Shown: piece by piece, positions 34,905 through 45,071 of the stretch
Layout: the number at the start of each line of letters is the position of its first letter
How positions within the stretch are numbered: position 1 is the first letter of the stretch
Assembly (NCBI RefSeq): GCF_024505055.1
Contig: NZ_JANIBL010000001.1
Location: forward strand, 62,001-126,000
From: Methylomonas rosea
Lineage (GTDB): Bacteria; Pseudomonadota; Gammaproteobacteria; Methylococcales; Methylomonadaceae
Direction of reading: 5' to 3'
DNA length: 64,000 nt
The notes under the pieces: model-generated
Seen by the model: only the letters and a program-made list of their open reading frames with translations
The model's database searches: none
Told to the model about the DNA's origin: nothing
Position numbers and translations under genes: made by a program

Positions 34905-36890
34905 ATGAAAAAACATATAACTGGATTTTTACTGTTGCTTGCTCAGCCCTGCGTTTTGCAGGCCGCAGCTCAAGATGCGCTTGAGCTGAACGTCGAAGAC
35001 TTGCTTAACGTCGAAGTCACTTCGGTTTCCAAGAAAGCCCAAGCCTTAAACGATTCCGCCGCAGCGATATTTGTGATCACCCACGACGACATCAAACGTA
35101 TCGGTGCCACGAGTATTCCCGAGGCATTGCGCATGGCACCGGGCCTTGACGTGGCGCGTATCGACTCCAACAAATGGGCGGTGAGCGCCCGTGGTTTTAA
35201 CGCCCGTTTCTCCAACAAATTATTGGTGTTGATCGATGGCCGCAACACCTACAGCCGCATGTTCTCCGGCACTTATTGGGAAAACCAGGATGTAATGATG
35301 GAAGATGTGGAGCGGATTGAAGTGATCAGAGGGCCCGGTGCGACGCTATGGGGAGCGAACGCGGTGAACGGCGTGATCAACATCATCACCAAACATAGCT
35401 CGAAAACCCAGGGCGGATTGCTTGCTGCGGGCGGCGGTACCGAAGAACAAGGCTTCGGTGCGTTTCGCTACGGTGCGACTTTAGGCGAGGACACAACTGG
35501 CCGAGTGTACGCCAAGGGATTTAAACGCGACCAAAATACCAATGCGCAGGGCATGGGTGCCGGCGACGACTGGGATAAAGTACAGGGTGGGTTTCGCTTG
35601 GATTCTCAGCTGTCCATGACTGACGAACTTAAATTTCAGGGCGATCTTTATCACAGCCATCTCAATCAGGTTCTGTCGCAGCCCAGCGTTATTTCGCCCT
35701 ATAGCCTAGTTGCCCGCGACAAAGCCGAAGCTTACGGCGGCAATATCATGGGGCGCTGGCAACATACGTTTTCCACCCAGTCCGACATGTCGTTGCAGTT
35801 GTTTTACGACTACTATCGGCGCAACGAAGAGTGGATGTCCGAGGGGCGGGATACTTTCGACTTGGATTTTCAACATCGCTTGGGCTTATTTGACAGTCAT
35901 GAACTGATTTGGGGGCTTGGTTACCAGCTTACCTCCGACCGGCTCCAGGGCGGCAGTATCTTCAGCATGTCGCCCGCTCACCGGAAAAATCAGTTGTTCA
36001 GCGCATTCGTCCAAGACGAAATCGAATTGATAGACCAAACCTTGTGGCTGACCGTGGGCAACAAATTCGAGCATAACGATTTCACCGGATTTGAAGGCCA
36101 GCCCACAGCCAGACTGATGTGGGCACCGGCCCTGAATCACCGGCTTTGGGCCGGGGTATCCAGAGCGGTGCGCACACCGTCGCGGGGCGAGGCCAATATG
36201 CGCTTGACGACGGCGGTTGTGCCGCCGTCATCGCCATTTTTTATCCCGGTGGAACTGGCCTTGCAAGGTAACAGAAGCCTGCGGAGCGAAGATGTCCTTG
36301 CCTACGAAGTGGGCTATCGCACCACCATGATTAAATCCGTGTCGCTGGACGTCACGGCTTTTTACAACGACTATGCGCATCTGCGCGACGCGTCGCAAGG
36401 CACCGTTTATTTCGATCCTACGCGCGGCGTGTTGGTCCAGCCTTTACCCTTTGGCAATAACCTGAAAGCCAAGACCTATGGTGTCGAAGTCTCGACTGTC
36501 TGGCAAATGCTGGACTGGTGGCGGTGGGATGCCAACTACAGTTTGCTGAAAACCGAAGTGCCGCAAACCGCAATGGCGGTGGTGGGCATCAGTCCGCAAC
36601 AGCGCATGAATTTACGCAGCGCGGTCAATATCCGTCCGGATTTGGACTTTGACGTATGGTTTCGCTATGTCGGTAACAATCTCACAGCGACCGCATCCGG
36701 GAATAGTTATATCCCCGATTACGTGACCATGGACGCGCGCCTGGCTTGGCGTCCGGAACCCGATCTGGAAATATCCCTGGTCGGTCAAAACCTGTTAACG
36801 AATAGTCACCTGGAATATCAACAGGAAAACTTGATACTGCCGACATTTATTGATCGGGGTATGTACGGCAAAATTAGTTGGAATTTCTAG
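34905..36890 (+). CDS. TonB-dependent outer membrane receptor
   Basis: A 661-residue outer membrane protein with a signal peptide of about 20 residues. The plug domain (about 50-165) contains S-I-P-E-A-L-R-M-A-P-G and R-G-P-G-A-T-L-W-G-A-N-A-V-N-G-V-I-N-I-I-T. A beta-barrel follows and ends in the aromatic K-I-S-W-N-F. The mature N-terminus V-E-D-L-L-N-V-E-V-T-S-V-S-K-K marks a subgroup often found with YfiR-like proteins and sensor kinases, as here. Ligand unknown; no siderophore or B12 genes are nearby. It could act as a sensor or as an importer. Confidence 0.92.
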   Translation: MKKHITGFLLLLAQPCVLQAAAQDALELNVEDLLNVEVTSVSKKAQALNDSAAAIFVITHDDIKRIGATSIPEALRMAPGLDVARIDSNKWAVSARGFNARFSNKLLVLIDGRNTYSRMFSGTYWENQDVMMEDVERIEVIRGPGATLWGANAVNGVINIITKHSSKTQGGLLAAGGGTEEQGFGAFRYGATLGEDTTGRVYAKGFKRDQNTNAQGMGAGDDWDKVQGGFRLDSQLSMTDELKFQGDLYHSHLNQVLSQPSVISPYSLVARDKAEAYGGNIMGRWQHTFSTQSDMSLQLFYDYYRRNEEWMSEGRDTFDLDFQHRLGLFDSHELIWGLGYQLTSDRLQGGSIFSMSPAHRKNQLFSAFVQDEIELIDQTLWLTVGNKFEHNDFTGFEGQPTARLMWAPALNHRLWAGVSRAVRTPSRGEANMRLTTAVVPPSSPFFIPVELALQGNRSLRSEDVLAYEVGYRTTMIKSVSLDVTAFYNDYAHLRDASQGTVYFDPTRGVLVQPLPFGNNLKAKTYGVEVSTVWQMLDWWRWDANYSLLKTEVPQTAMAVVGISPQQRMNLRSAVNIRPDLDFDVWFRYVGNNLTATASGNSYIPDYVTMDARLAWRPEPDLEISLVGQNLLTNSHLEYQQENLILPTFIDRGMYGKISWNF

Positions 36891-36953
36891 TGCCGCTAGC
36901 AGGTAGAATGTTTTGCATTTTTTCTATTTAATTGGATTATTGTTGCGACGGAT

Positions 36954-37493
36954 ATGCAAAACGCTATAAAAATTTATCTGTTAGCATTAATGTTAATGAG
37001 TTCAAACGCGTCATCCGCGGCGCCGTTGGCGCTTGAACAATATACGGTATTGGCCGCGTTGACTCTTAATTTTGCCCGTTTTACGCAATGGCCTGAGCAG
37101 GCGTTTGTCAATTCAGGAAATAACCTCCAGGTTTGTTTGGTGGGAGACAATGTATTATTGCAATCTTTCGATTCAATCAGTGGCAAAGCGGTTGGAGATA
37201 GAGTTATTAAAATAATTAATTCGGATAAGTTACGTAATTTAAATCAATGTCATATTCTGTTTTTAAGCGAATTGCCCAATATTGTTTTGTCGCAAGTTTT
37301 TTTGGATACCAGACAATACCCGGTATTGACGATAGGTGAAGAAGCCGATTTTATTGGATCGGGAGGCATGGTGGCCATGGTGAATACCGATGGAAAAATA
37401 CAGTTACATATCAATCTTTCCTTGGTTAAAAGTTCGGGGCTAACGATTAGTTCCAGCCTTCTGCGCTTAGCGAAAATTGTCGGGGATAATTAG
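36954..37493 (+). CDS. YfiR-family (DUF4154) periplasmic protein
   Basis: A 179-residue exported protein with a signal peptide to about residue 22. The DUF4154/YfiR pattern is clear: [40 protein letters not shown] and L-R-L-A-K at the end. YfiR of Pseudomonas is a periplasmic repressor of a membrane diguanylate cyclase. Here the next gene encodes a membrane hybrid kinase with GGDEF and EAL domains, a plausible target. The gene looks AT-richer than its neighbours. Confidence 0.87.
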   Translation: MQNAIKIYLLALMLMSSNASSAAPLALEQYTVLAALTLNFARFTQWPEQAFVNSGNNLQVCLVGDNVLLQSFDSISGKAVGDRVIKIINSDKLRNLNQCHILFLSELPNIVLSQVFLDTRQYPVLTIGEEADFIGSGGMVAMVNTDGKIQLHINLSLVKSSGLTISSSLLRLAKIVGDN

Positions 37494-37506
37494 GAGAGAT
37501 AATCGC

Positions 37507-40500
37507 ATGTTTAAATGGTTTAATAATGCGCCTATCAAGATCAAGTTAGTATTTATTATGACTTTGATTGCTATGTTGACGCTATTTTCGGCAAGCACTG
37601 CGATTGTTGTGAATGAATATTATGCTAAAAAGAACGATACCGAGCAGCAACTGATATTGATCGCCAATATTATTGCCTCGAATATCTCAGCGTCTCTAGT
37701 TTTTGAAGATACGGTGTCGGCTAATACTATGCTGAATAGCCTGAAAACTCGGGATAGTATATTAAATGCCGAGCTATACGATAAACAAGGCAAGTTATTT
37801 GCCGACTATCACTCGCAAAAACTCGGTGTTAGTCATTGGGATGCGGAAAAAGCTTCCGCGCTTTTAAACGATGCGCAATCTGTTCCTAGCTCTGAAGGCA
37901 TATTTGATGTTATGGGCGAAGTTTTGGCTAGCTGGTATAACCGCCTGTTTCCTTATACCAATAATATCGTCGGTAAGGCCGGAGAAAAAAACGTATTCAA
38001 ATACGATGAGGAAAACAATCTGCATTTTGTCCGTTCGATAGAACTGGATGGCGATGTGGTGGGTGTATTGCATTTGGTGGATGACCAAAGCGGTTTCTAC
38101 GCCATATTAAAAGCTTTTTATTCGACTATGGGTTTGATCGTGGTGTTTACCATGATCTTAATCGGTATTTTGACCACAAAATTGCAGCAAATATTTTTGG
38201 CGCCCTTACTTAAACTGATGGACGCGATGCAATCGGTGGGGCATGAGAAGAGTTTTTCGCATCGAATTAACAAGACCAGCAACGATGAATTCGGCGATCT
38301 AGCCGATGTTTACAACGCCATGCTTGCCGAAATCCAGTTTCGGGACGATCAGCTGGCCATGCACCGCAATTCTCTTGAGCAGCAGGTTGTCGAACGTACC
38401 CAGCAATTGGAAGAAAAAAATCAAGAACTGAGTATCAGCATCGCCGAAGCACTATCCGCTAAAGAGCAAGCCGAACAAGCCAGTAAAGCCAAGTCGCAAT
38501 TTTTGGCAACCATGAGTCACGAGATAAGAACGCCAATGAACGGCGTGTTGGGCATGACCGAGTTGTTAATGTCGTCCGGATTGGACGACAGGCAACGTCG
38601 TTTTGCCGATACCGCCTATCGTTCCGCTAATTCGCTATTGAGCATCATCAATAATATTCTCGATTTTTCCAAAATCGAAGCCGGCAAATTACAGTTGATC
38701 GTTCAGGAATTCGATCTGCGCCGCTTATTGGAAGACACCGTGGAAATGATGGCGGAGCAAGCCCACCGTAAAGGTTTGGAATTGATACTGAATCTGCCGC
38801 ACCAAATGCACTTCATTGTGCAAGGCGATGCGGAAAGGTTACGGCAAGTTCTGGTTAACCTGCTGAGCAATGCCATCAAATTTACCGAACAAGGCGATGT
38901 GCAGCTTAAAGTGAGCTTTCCGGAAAATTCGGCCCGCGATAAAGTCAGCTTATTATTCGAAGTAATCGACACCGGCATAGGTGTTGCCGCTGAGCGTCAG
39001 GCGGAAATCTTCGATAGCTTTACGCAGTCCGACGGCAGCATCACCCGGCGCTATGGCGGTACCGGTTTAGGTTTGACCATTTCCAAGCAATTAGTCGAAT
39101 TAATGGGCGGTAGCCTGGGCCTGGAAAGTAATATCGGTCGAGGCTCCCGGTTTTACTTTGACTTGGAATTTGGTTTAGGCATCCAGACCAACATCGAACG
39201 TGCCGATACCAGTGCTTTGGAAGGTCTGCACATCCTGGTAGTGGATGACAATGCCATAAACCGCGACATACTCCACGATCAGGTTTCGCTGTGGGGCGCC
39301 CATGTCACGACTGTCGATAGCGGCCCCTGGGCGCTGAAAATATTGGTCGAGGCGGCCACTTTAAATAATCCGTTTCAAGTAGCCCTGTTGGATTGGCATT
39401 TGCCGGTCATGGACGGCTTGACCCTGGCTAAGGCAATTCAACGCGACCAGCGTATTCCCAAACTGCCTTTGATTATGCTCAGCTCCGAAAATGTCAGCAT
39501 TAAAACCGGTCTAACCCACGAATACGGCATCAGCTTTTATTTGAACAAGCCGGTTTTCCAACAACGACTGCTTAATTGCCTGCTGGAAATCGCCACGTTC
39601 GCACCCTTGGAGCAAACAGCGTCTTCCGCCGTCACGCCCGAACAAATCAGGCTATCGGGACGCATTTTGGTGGCCGAGGATAACTTGGTAAATCAGGAAG
39701 TGGTGAAAAGCTTTCTGGAAAGCATGGGCTGCAACGCGGAGGTGGTAAAAGACGGTCAGGAAGCATTGCAAGCTGCCTGCCGGCGTCGCTACGACTTGAT
39801 TTTGATGGATTGTCATATGCCGGTTATGGACGGTTTTTCGGCAACCGCCAAAATTCGCGAGCATGAGCAAGCGACGGCCTCGACCAGAATTCCAATTATT
39901 GCCTTAACCGCCGATGTGCAAAAAGGCATACACGACCAATGCGAAATGGTCGGTATGGACGGCTATTTGAGCAAACCGTTCAGCAAGGAACAACTGCGCC
40001 ATCTTTTGCTAAATTGGTTACCAAACTCAGCGGACAAGGTATTAGGCCACGCTCCGCTCCAACAGTCGGACGGGATCTTGCAAGTTGAGTCCACGGCCAG
40101 TCCGATTTGCCAGGCCGATCTGGCGCAGCTGAGGGATATTCAAGATGCTAATGGGGTAAGTTTATTAAACAAAGCCATAGCGCTCTATCTGCAAACTTCA
40201 CCGGAAACAGCGGAGAAACTTAGACAAGCCGCTGCCGATGGGCAAGCGGATTTGTTAGCCAATATGGCTCATGCCCTTAAGTCGTCCAGCGCCAATCTGG
40301 GTGCCAAGGAGTTGTCTAAAACCTGTCTATTGCTTGAAACGGCCGGCCGCCAAGCCGATCTTGCGGCGATTCCGGCGCTGCTGGCGGTATTCGAGACGCA
40401 ATTGGCGGCGGCTTTAGCGGAGTTGCGCGCTATTGCCAACACAGCGCTGCCCGATGTAGCCCAAGTTAGCACCGACAATCGAATAGCCGACCTGTCGCTG

Positions 40501-42585
40501 GAAGCCAAGCGAATTTTACTGATAGACGACGATCCGAATTTCAGATTGATTACCGGCGAGCAGTTAAAATCCTCGGGCTTCGACGTCGTGGAGGCGGAGA
40601 GCGGAGAAGCGGCACTGGAGCTGTTGGAAGCGGCAATTCCGGATCTGGTCATAGTCGATGCGATTATGCCCGGTATCGACGGTTTTGAAACCTGCCGGCG
40701 CATGTCGGCTAATCCCGCCATGACCGACGTGCCCATCATTATGTCTACCGGTCTGGAAGACATAGAATCGATAAACCGGGCATTCAAAGTAGGCGCTACC
40801 GACTTTATTATTAAACCGCTTAATCATGTGGTGCTGATTCATCACATCCGTTTTCTGCTGCGCTCCAGCCACGACACCGCCGAATTGCGCAACAGTAAGC
40901 AGCAACTTTCCGCCGCGCAACGCATCGCGGGCTTGGGCTACTGGACCTGGGATCCGAAGCAGGATAAATTCGAAATCTCGCCGTTTCTAGCGGAAATGTG
41001 CCAAATGCCGGCCGACTATTTTCGGGGAGAACTGAGCAATTATCTGAATTTAATCGAGGCTGCGGACCGCAAAATAGTGCAGACCTTGATTGAGGCGGCT
41101 GCCCAGGGCGAACAAGTAGAGTATGTCGAGTACAGGTTGCGGCCGGATCTGGAAACCCCAATCAGCGTCCGTCAGGATACCGCCTTGATCAGCAGCGGAC
41201 AGCTGAGTTTCGTTACCGGTACGGTTCAGGATATTTCCAAGCAAAAGCAATCGGAACAAATTATCCACCAGTTGGCGTATTTCGATGAGTTGACCGGTCT
41301 GGCCAGCCGTGTTCATTATCACAAACGTATCCAGCAGACCATCAAAGCCTCGGCGCGCGGCAAGCTGGAATTTGCGTTTTTATTCCTGGATCTGGACGAG
41401 TTTAAGTATGTCAACGACAGTTTTGGGCATAACATCGGTGATCAGTTTCTGAAGGCCATAGCGCAACGTATTCAAAGCGTGGTGCGAGAAGAGGATTTTG
41501 CCGCCCGATTGGGCGGCGACGAATTTTGTATTATCGCCAGCAGCATTACCGACGAATTTCAGGCCATGGAAATTGCCGAGCGTTGTTTGCAGGAAATCAA
41601 CCGGCCTTTAATTCTCGACACACACCATTTAAAGCCCCGCGTCAGTATCGGTATTGCTATTTACCCAAAAGATGGCGAGAACGAGCACGACCTGATGAAA
41701 GCAGCCGATACCGCCATGTACTCAGCCAAAAGCGCAGGCAAACAGCGCTACGCTTACTATCGGCCGGAGATGACGGGGTTAGCGATTAAGCGGATGCAAG
41801 ATGAGCAAACCTTGCGGGATGCGCTGGAGCATCAACAGCTTGAATTGTATTACCAGCCGCAAGTAAGTATGTTGGATGGGCGGATGATAGGTATCGAAGC
41901 TTTGGTGCGCTGGCGCCATCCGTTGCGCGGTTTACTGGGGCCTAGCGAGTTTATTCCTTTGGCCGAGGCCTTGGGTTTGATCGGTAAAATCAGCGACTGG
42001 GCTATTCAACTGGCCTGCGAGCAATTAATCGCTTGGCAAAAACAAGGGCTGCCACTACTCACTACGGCTGTCAACGTATCGGCAAGTCATTTCCGCGATC
42101 CGCAATTCCCGTTCACCTTACGGGAAATTCTCAAACATACACAATTGCCGGCTCACTATTTACAAATCGAAGTGACGGAAAGTGCCATGCAAACCGCGGC
42201 GGACTTGGAGATTTTTAAAAAACTGAAGGGAATAGGGGTGAAAATCGCGATAGACGATTTCGGCACCGGTTTTTCGTCGCTGGCTTCGCTGAAGCAGTTA
42301 CCGGTGGATTGCCTGAAAATCGACCGCACCTTTGTTCAGGATGTGTTGTTCAACCCGCAAACCCCCATTCTGCTCGGTACGATTATCGGCATGGCCAACG
42401 CAATGGATTTCTCGCTGGTGGCGGAAGGCGTCGAGACGATAGAGCAGGCTATGGTGATGAGTGGCTTGGGTTGTCAGGTGGTTCAAGGCTATTTGTTTAG
42501 CCAACCTTTAACCGCCGCCGAACTGCCGGCGATGTTTGACAGAGATTTTCGGCTGGAATTTATTCAGTCGAAATATGCCCCCTAA
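37507..42585 (+). CDS. Giant hybrid sensor kinase: HisKA-HATPase-REC-REC-HPt-REC-PAS-GGDEF-EAL
   Basis: A 1692-residue inner-membrane signalling protein. Helix 1 is at about 12-35, then a periplasmic sensor region, helix 2 at about 207-227, HAMP and a coiled coil. The kinase H-box M-S-H-E-I-R-T-P has His338, followed by an ATPase domain. Three receivers carry phosphoacceptor Asp629, Asp768 and Asp1051. An HPt domain with His922 lies between receivers 2 and 3. A PAS-like segment, an intact G-G-D-E-F (1336-1340) and an intact EAL domain (E-A-L-V-R-W at 1464, D-D-F-G-T-G, V-A-E-G-V-E) follow. It should link a phosphorelay to c-di-GMP synthesis and breakdown. Start ATG at 37507 with AGGAGA upstream. 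Confidence 0.93.
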   Translation: MFKWFNNAPIKIKLVFIMTLIAMLTLFSASTAIVVNEYYAKKNDTEQQLILIANIIASNISASLVFEDTVSANTMLNSLKTRDSILNAELYDKQGKLFADYHSQKLGVSHWDAEKASALLNDAQSVPSSEGIFDVMGEVLASWYNRLFPYTNNIVGKAGEKNVFKYDEENNLHFVRSIELDGDVVGVLHLVDDQSGFYAILKAFYSTMGLIVVFTMILIGILTTKLQQIFLAPLLKLMDAMQSVGHEKSFSHRINKTSNDEFGDLADVYNAMLAEIQFRDDQLAMHRNSLEQQVVERTQQLEEKNQELSISIAEALSAKEQAEQASKAKSQFLATMSHEIRTPMNGVLGMTELLMSSGLDDRQRRFADTAYRSANSLLSIINNILDFSKIEAGKLQLIVQEFDLRRLLEDTVEMMAEQAHRKGLELILNLPHQMHFIVQGDAERLRQVLVNLLSNAIKFTEQGDVQLKVSFPENSARDKVSLLFEVIDTGIGVAAERQAEIFDSFTQSDGSITRRYGGTGLGLTISKQLVELMGGSLGLESNIGRGSRFYFDLEFGLGIQTNIERADTSALEGLHILVVDDNAINRDILHDQVSLWGAHVTTVDSGPWALKILVEAATLNNPFQVALLDWHLPVMDGLTLAKAIQRDQRIPKLPLIMLSSENVSIKTGLTHEYGISFYLNKPVFQQRLLNCLLEIATFAPLEQTASSAVTPEQIRLSGRILVAEDNLVNQEVVKSFLESMGCNAEVVKDGQEALQAACRRRYDLILMDCHMPVMDGFSATAKIREHEQATASTRIPIIALTADVQKGIHDQCEMVGMDGYLSKPFSKEQLRHLLLNWLPNSADKVLGHAPLQQSDGILQVESTASPICQADLAQLRDIQDANGVSLLNKAIALYLQTSPETAEKLRQAAADGQADLLANMAHALKSSSANLGAKELSKTCLLLETAGRQADLAAIPALLAVFETQLAAALAELRAIANTALPDVAQVSTDNRIADLSLEAKRILLIDDDPNFRLITGEQLKSSGFDVVEAESGEAALELLEAAIPDLVIVDAIMPGIDGFETCRRMSANPAMTDVPIIMSTGLEDIESINRAFKVGATDFIIKPLNHVVLIHHIRFLLRSSHDTAELRNSKQQLSAAQRIAGLGYWTWDPKQDKFEISPFLAEMCQMPADYFRGELSNYLNLIEAADRKIVQTLIEAAAQGEQVEYVEYRLRPDLETPISVRQDTALISSGQLSFVTGTVQDISKQKQSEQIIHQLAYFDELTGLASRVHYHKRIQQTIKASARGKLEFAFLFLDLDEFKYVNDSFGHNIGDQFLKAIAQRIQSVVREEDFAARLGGDEFCIIASSITDEFQAMEIAERCLQEINRPLILDTHHLKPRVSIGIAIYPKDGENEHDLMKAADTAMYSAKSAGKQRYAYYRPEMTGLAIKRMQDEQTLRDALEHQQLELYYQPQVSMLDGRMIGIEALVRWRHPLRGLLGPSEFIPLAEALGLIGKISDWAIQLACEQLIAWQKQGLPLLTTAVNVSASHFRDPQFPFTLREILKHTQLPAHYLQIEVTESAMQTAADLEIFKKLKGIGVKIAIDDFGTGFSSLASLKQLPVDCLKIDRTFVQDVLFNPQTPILLGTIIGMANAMDFSLVAEGVETIEQAMVMSGLGCQVVQGYLFSQPLTAAELPAMFDRDFRLEFIQSKYAP

Positions 42586-42605
42586 CGACAGACAAGTAAA
42601 CGATT

Positions 42606-43466
42606 ATGACTGATCTTGAATTGCCGGAGCGGTTCGCGGATATTAAACGGCTGCCTTCTTTGCCGCATGATGTTCATCAAGTCGTCAAAGCCTTGTCCGA
42701 CGATAATCTGGATTATGCCCGGTTAGCGAAGATTCTGGCGGGACACGCAACGATCACATCCCGACTGATTGCCTTGGCCAATTCGGCCTGGTTTAACAAC
42801 TCCAGCGAACCAGTGACGTCGCTGGAGAGAACCTGTTTAAAACTGGGTTTGAATATTGTAAGAGGTGTCGGTATCGGACTGGCGGTGATGAAGCCGTTTA
42901 ATGTCAGGGAGTGCCGAAGTTTCGATATTAAACGCTATTGGATTAGTACCATGCTGGTGGCGCATGCTGCCCGTGCGCTAGCCGAAGAACTTGCGGCGGA
43001 GCGGGGCAATGAGCATTTGGCGCAAACCGTGCATACCGGCGGCATACTGCATAACATCGGCTTGTTGTGCATGGCCGACATCCTGCCAGAGGAGACCCAC
43101 CAAGCTCTGCGTTTTAAACTAGCCAATCCCGAAGTGGACTTGAATCAGGCCTTACGCAAAGTGCTGCATACCGATTATTGCGAAGTAGGCGCGCATCTGA
43201 CCGTTTCCTGGGGCATACCCGAAGCCTTGGTGGCGATTATTCGCTACCATCGTAACCCGGTCTATGCCGGCAACTATTCGCGACACGCCGCGTTGGTCGG
43301 CGCTGCGGCGCAAATGGTTGGTAGTGTGTTCGACAATAAAGACACATGGCCGGTCGCGGCCTTCGAGAAACTGGCCATCAGTCCTGCCTGTCAGGCCGAG
43401 ATATTCGCCGACCTGCAAACCCAATATCTGAAAACCCAGGAACTAGCAAAAGTGCTGTTTCGTTAA
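42606..43466 (+). CDS. HDOD domain protein
   Basis: A 286-residue cytoplasmic protein with an HDOD domain (about 12-210), starting R-L-P-S-L-P-H-D-V. It shows the family motifs L-I-A-L-A-N-S-A-W-F and G-L-N-I-V-R-G. The degenerate HD region reads H-T-G-G-I-L-H-N-I-G. HDOD proteins are non-enzymatic relatives of HD phosphohydrolases found in signalling pathways and c-di-GMP networks. It begins 20 bp after the giant hybrid kinase and is probably its downstream partner in one transcript. Confidence 0.88.
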   Translation: MTDLELPERFADIKRLPSLPHDVHQVVKALSDDNLDYARLAKILAGHATITSRLIALANSAWFNNSSEPVTSLERTCLKLGLNIVRGVGIGLAVMKPFNVRECRSFDIKRYWISTMLVAHAARALAEELAAERGNEHLAQTVHTGGILHNIGLLCMADILPEETHQALRFKLANPEVDLNQALRKVLHTDYCEVGAHLTVSWGIPEALVAIIRYHRNPVYAGNYSRHAALVGAAAQMVGSVFDNKDTWPVAAFEKLAISPACQAEIFADLQTQYLKTQELAKVLFR

Positions 43467-43492
43467 TCGTCTCAGAAACACGCTGCGAGCCG

Positions 43493-44812
43493 CTATTCTA
43501 GGCGTTTTACCCGCCTGATTCGGCCGTATAATTTTTGCAAAATTTTGTTTGCAGCAGGGATAGCCACCTTAAAAATAGCCTTGGCCGCACATTCCGATGC
43601 CTTTATGCAAGCCGCTATAGCCGTTCCAGCTGTGCGTTTCAGGTCTACTTTTCGATCCGCGACGAAGCCATGCCGGTACAACCAATGGATTAAGCCACTA
43701 AAAAAGAGGAAGGCCGGCGTCAATCCCACAAAAAACCATAGCAAGCGGCCGCTTTCGCCAAAGGCTTCGCCGGTATGGAGCGGCCAAAGCCAGGTGGTAA
43801 AGGTTTGCCCCGCCGAGAATTTGCTGGGGTTTTGCAGTTCGCGAATCTGCCCGCTCCAGCGGTCAACCCAGACGGTAGTGAACGGATGGTGTTGATTGAT
43901 CTCGTTAAGTTGGCGCAAATTGATCCGATAGGTACCCAGTTCGCCGACCGGTGTGGTAATACGCCGGACTTCCGAGCTGGGAAACGGCCCGCGCGCCACT
44001 AGGATTGCTTCCGATAGACTAATCGGCCGGTCATTGGGTATTGCTGTGCTGCGCACATTCGGGCCGGCGTCACCATGTCCCATGCCTGATGCGGCAGTCA
44101 GGTTTTCCAGCAGAGGAGGGTAAGCCAAGTGAAAACCGGTAAAGGCCAGCAAGATTAAAAATCCCGAACTGGCTACTCCCAGTAGCCGGTGCAAATCAAA
44201 CAATAGCCGCATCAAGCCAGTGTTTTGACTTACCGAAAAGGCGCGGGGCAACGCTCGCCAGCCTGGCCACCACAAATACAAACCGCTGCATACCGACAAT
44301 AATAATAAACCACCCAAAACCGCCAGTGCATTCCGGCCAAAGCCATCCAATTGCAATTGGGTATGTAGATCCAACAGCCAGGTAGTTAGCGTCTGCCCCC
44401 ATAGCCTGCTGTCGACAACCTGGCCGGTGTAAGGGTTGACAGGGACCATCAACGGCGCATAAAAAGCGTCCACACTTTCCTTAGGCTTTTCAAACCACGC
44501 GGTGATCATGCCGTCTGGCGTACGCGGCATCTCCAGGGTCCAGGCACCGTGCCGATCCGGATTGGCCGCGCGCACCGCCGCGACGATCTTGTCCGGAGAC
44601 AAAGCAGGGGTTTGGGGGGCATCGACGCGCAATTGCGGATTGAACAAGCTATCCAGCTCTTCCCGGTAAATACTCAAACTGCCGGTCAAGCCGATCAGCG
44701 CAAATATCAACCCCAGACTCAATGCCAGATAAACATGGCACAAGCGCCACCATTTACGGGCATTGGGGATAAAGCGCGGGCGGACAATCAGCGGGTAATG
44801 GGTCTCTGGCAT
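43493..44812 (-). CDS. PepSY-associated transmembrane protein (PiuB-like)
   Basis: A 439-residue membrane protein. The first helix follows W-W-R-L-C-H-V-Y-L-A-L-S-L-G. PepSY-type periplasmic regions lie around 70-140 and 285-345, with P-V-N-P-Y-T-G and V-D-R-W-S-G-Q-I. Further helices carry D-L-H-T-Q, D-L-H-R-L-L-G and P-L-H-T-G-E. These histidines suggest heme or metal binding. Relatives are often annotated as iron-uptake reductases such as PiuB/FsrB. A long basic C-terminal tail is present. It is divergent from comEC and convergent with the HDOD gene. The iron-uptake role is inferred from the family. Confidence 0.83.
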   Translation of the reverse strand: MPETHYPLIVRPRFIPNARKWWRLCHVYLALSLGLIFALIGLTGSLSIYREELDSLFNPQLRVDAPQTPALSPDKIVAAVRAANPDRHGAWTLEMPRTPDGMITAWFEKPKESVDAFYAPLMVPVNPYTGQVVDSRLWGQTLTTWLLDLHTQLQLDGFGRNALAVLGGLLLLSVCSGLYLWWPGWRALPRAFSVSQNTGLMRLLFDLHRLLGVASSGFLILLAFTGFHLAYPPLLENLTAASGMGHGDAGPNVRSTAIPNDRPISLSEAILVARGPFPSSEVRRITTPVGELGTYRINLRQLNEINQHHPFTTVWVDRWSGQIRELQNPSKFSAGQTFTTWLWPLHTGEAFGESGRLLWFFVGLTPAFLFFSGLIHWLYRHGFVADRKVDLKRTAGTAIAACIKASECAAKAIFKVAIPAANKILQKLYGRIRRVKRLE

Positions 44813-45071
44813 TTGGTAAACAGTTGGCGTTTTAGCGGCAGTCCGCCTGCTAAGCAGTCTTGGGCGCTATAAGTTAAAAAAGAAAATTCGCCGGGCGCGG
44901 CAACCAGCTATTTTGCAGGATTAATTAGACAACAACCAGTCTATGACAGCTGTTGATACGGGGAGAAGTTTAAAAATTCGACTAGACTGCGCTAATTACG
45001 CCTGGCGGCGGAGTTTATCTGGTAGAAAATATGAGGTGTTTAGTAAAGGATAAAAGTGAGTTGGAGAAACA

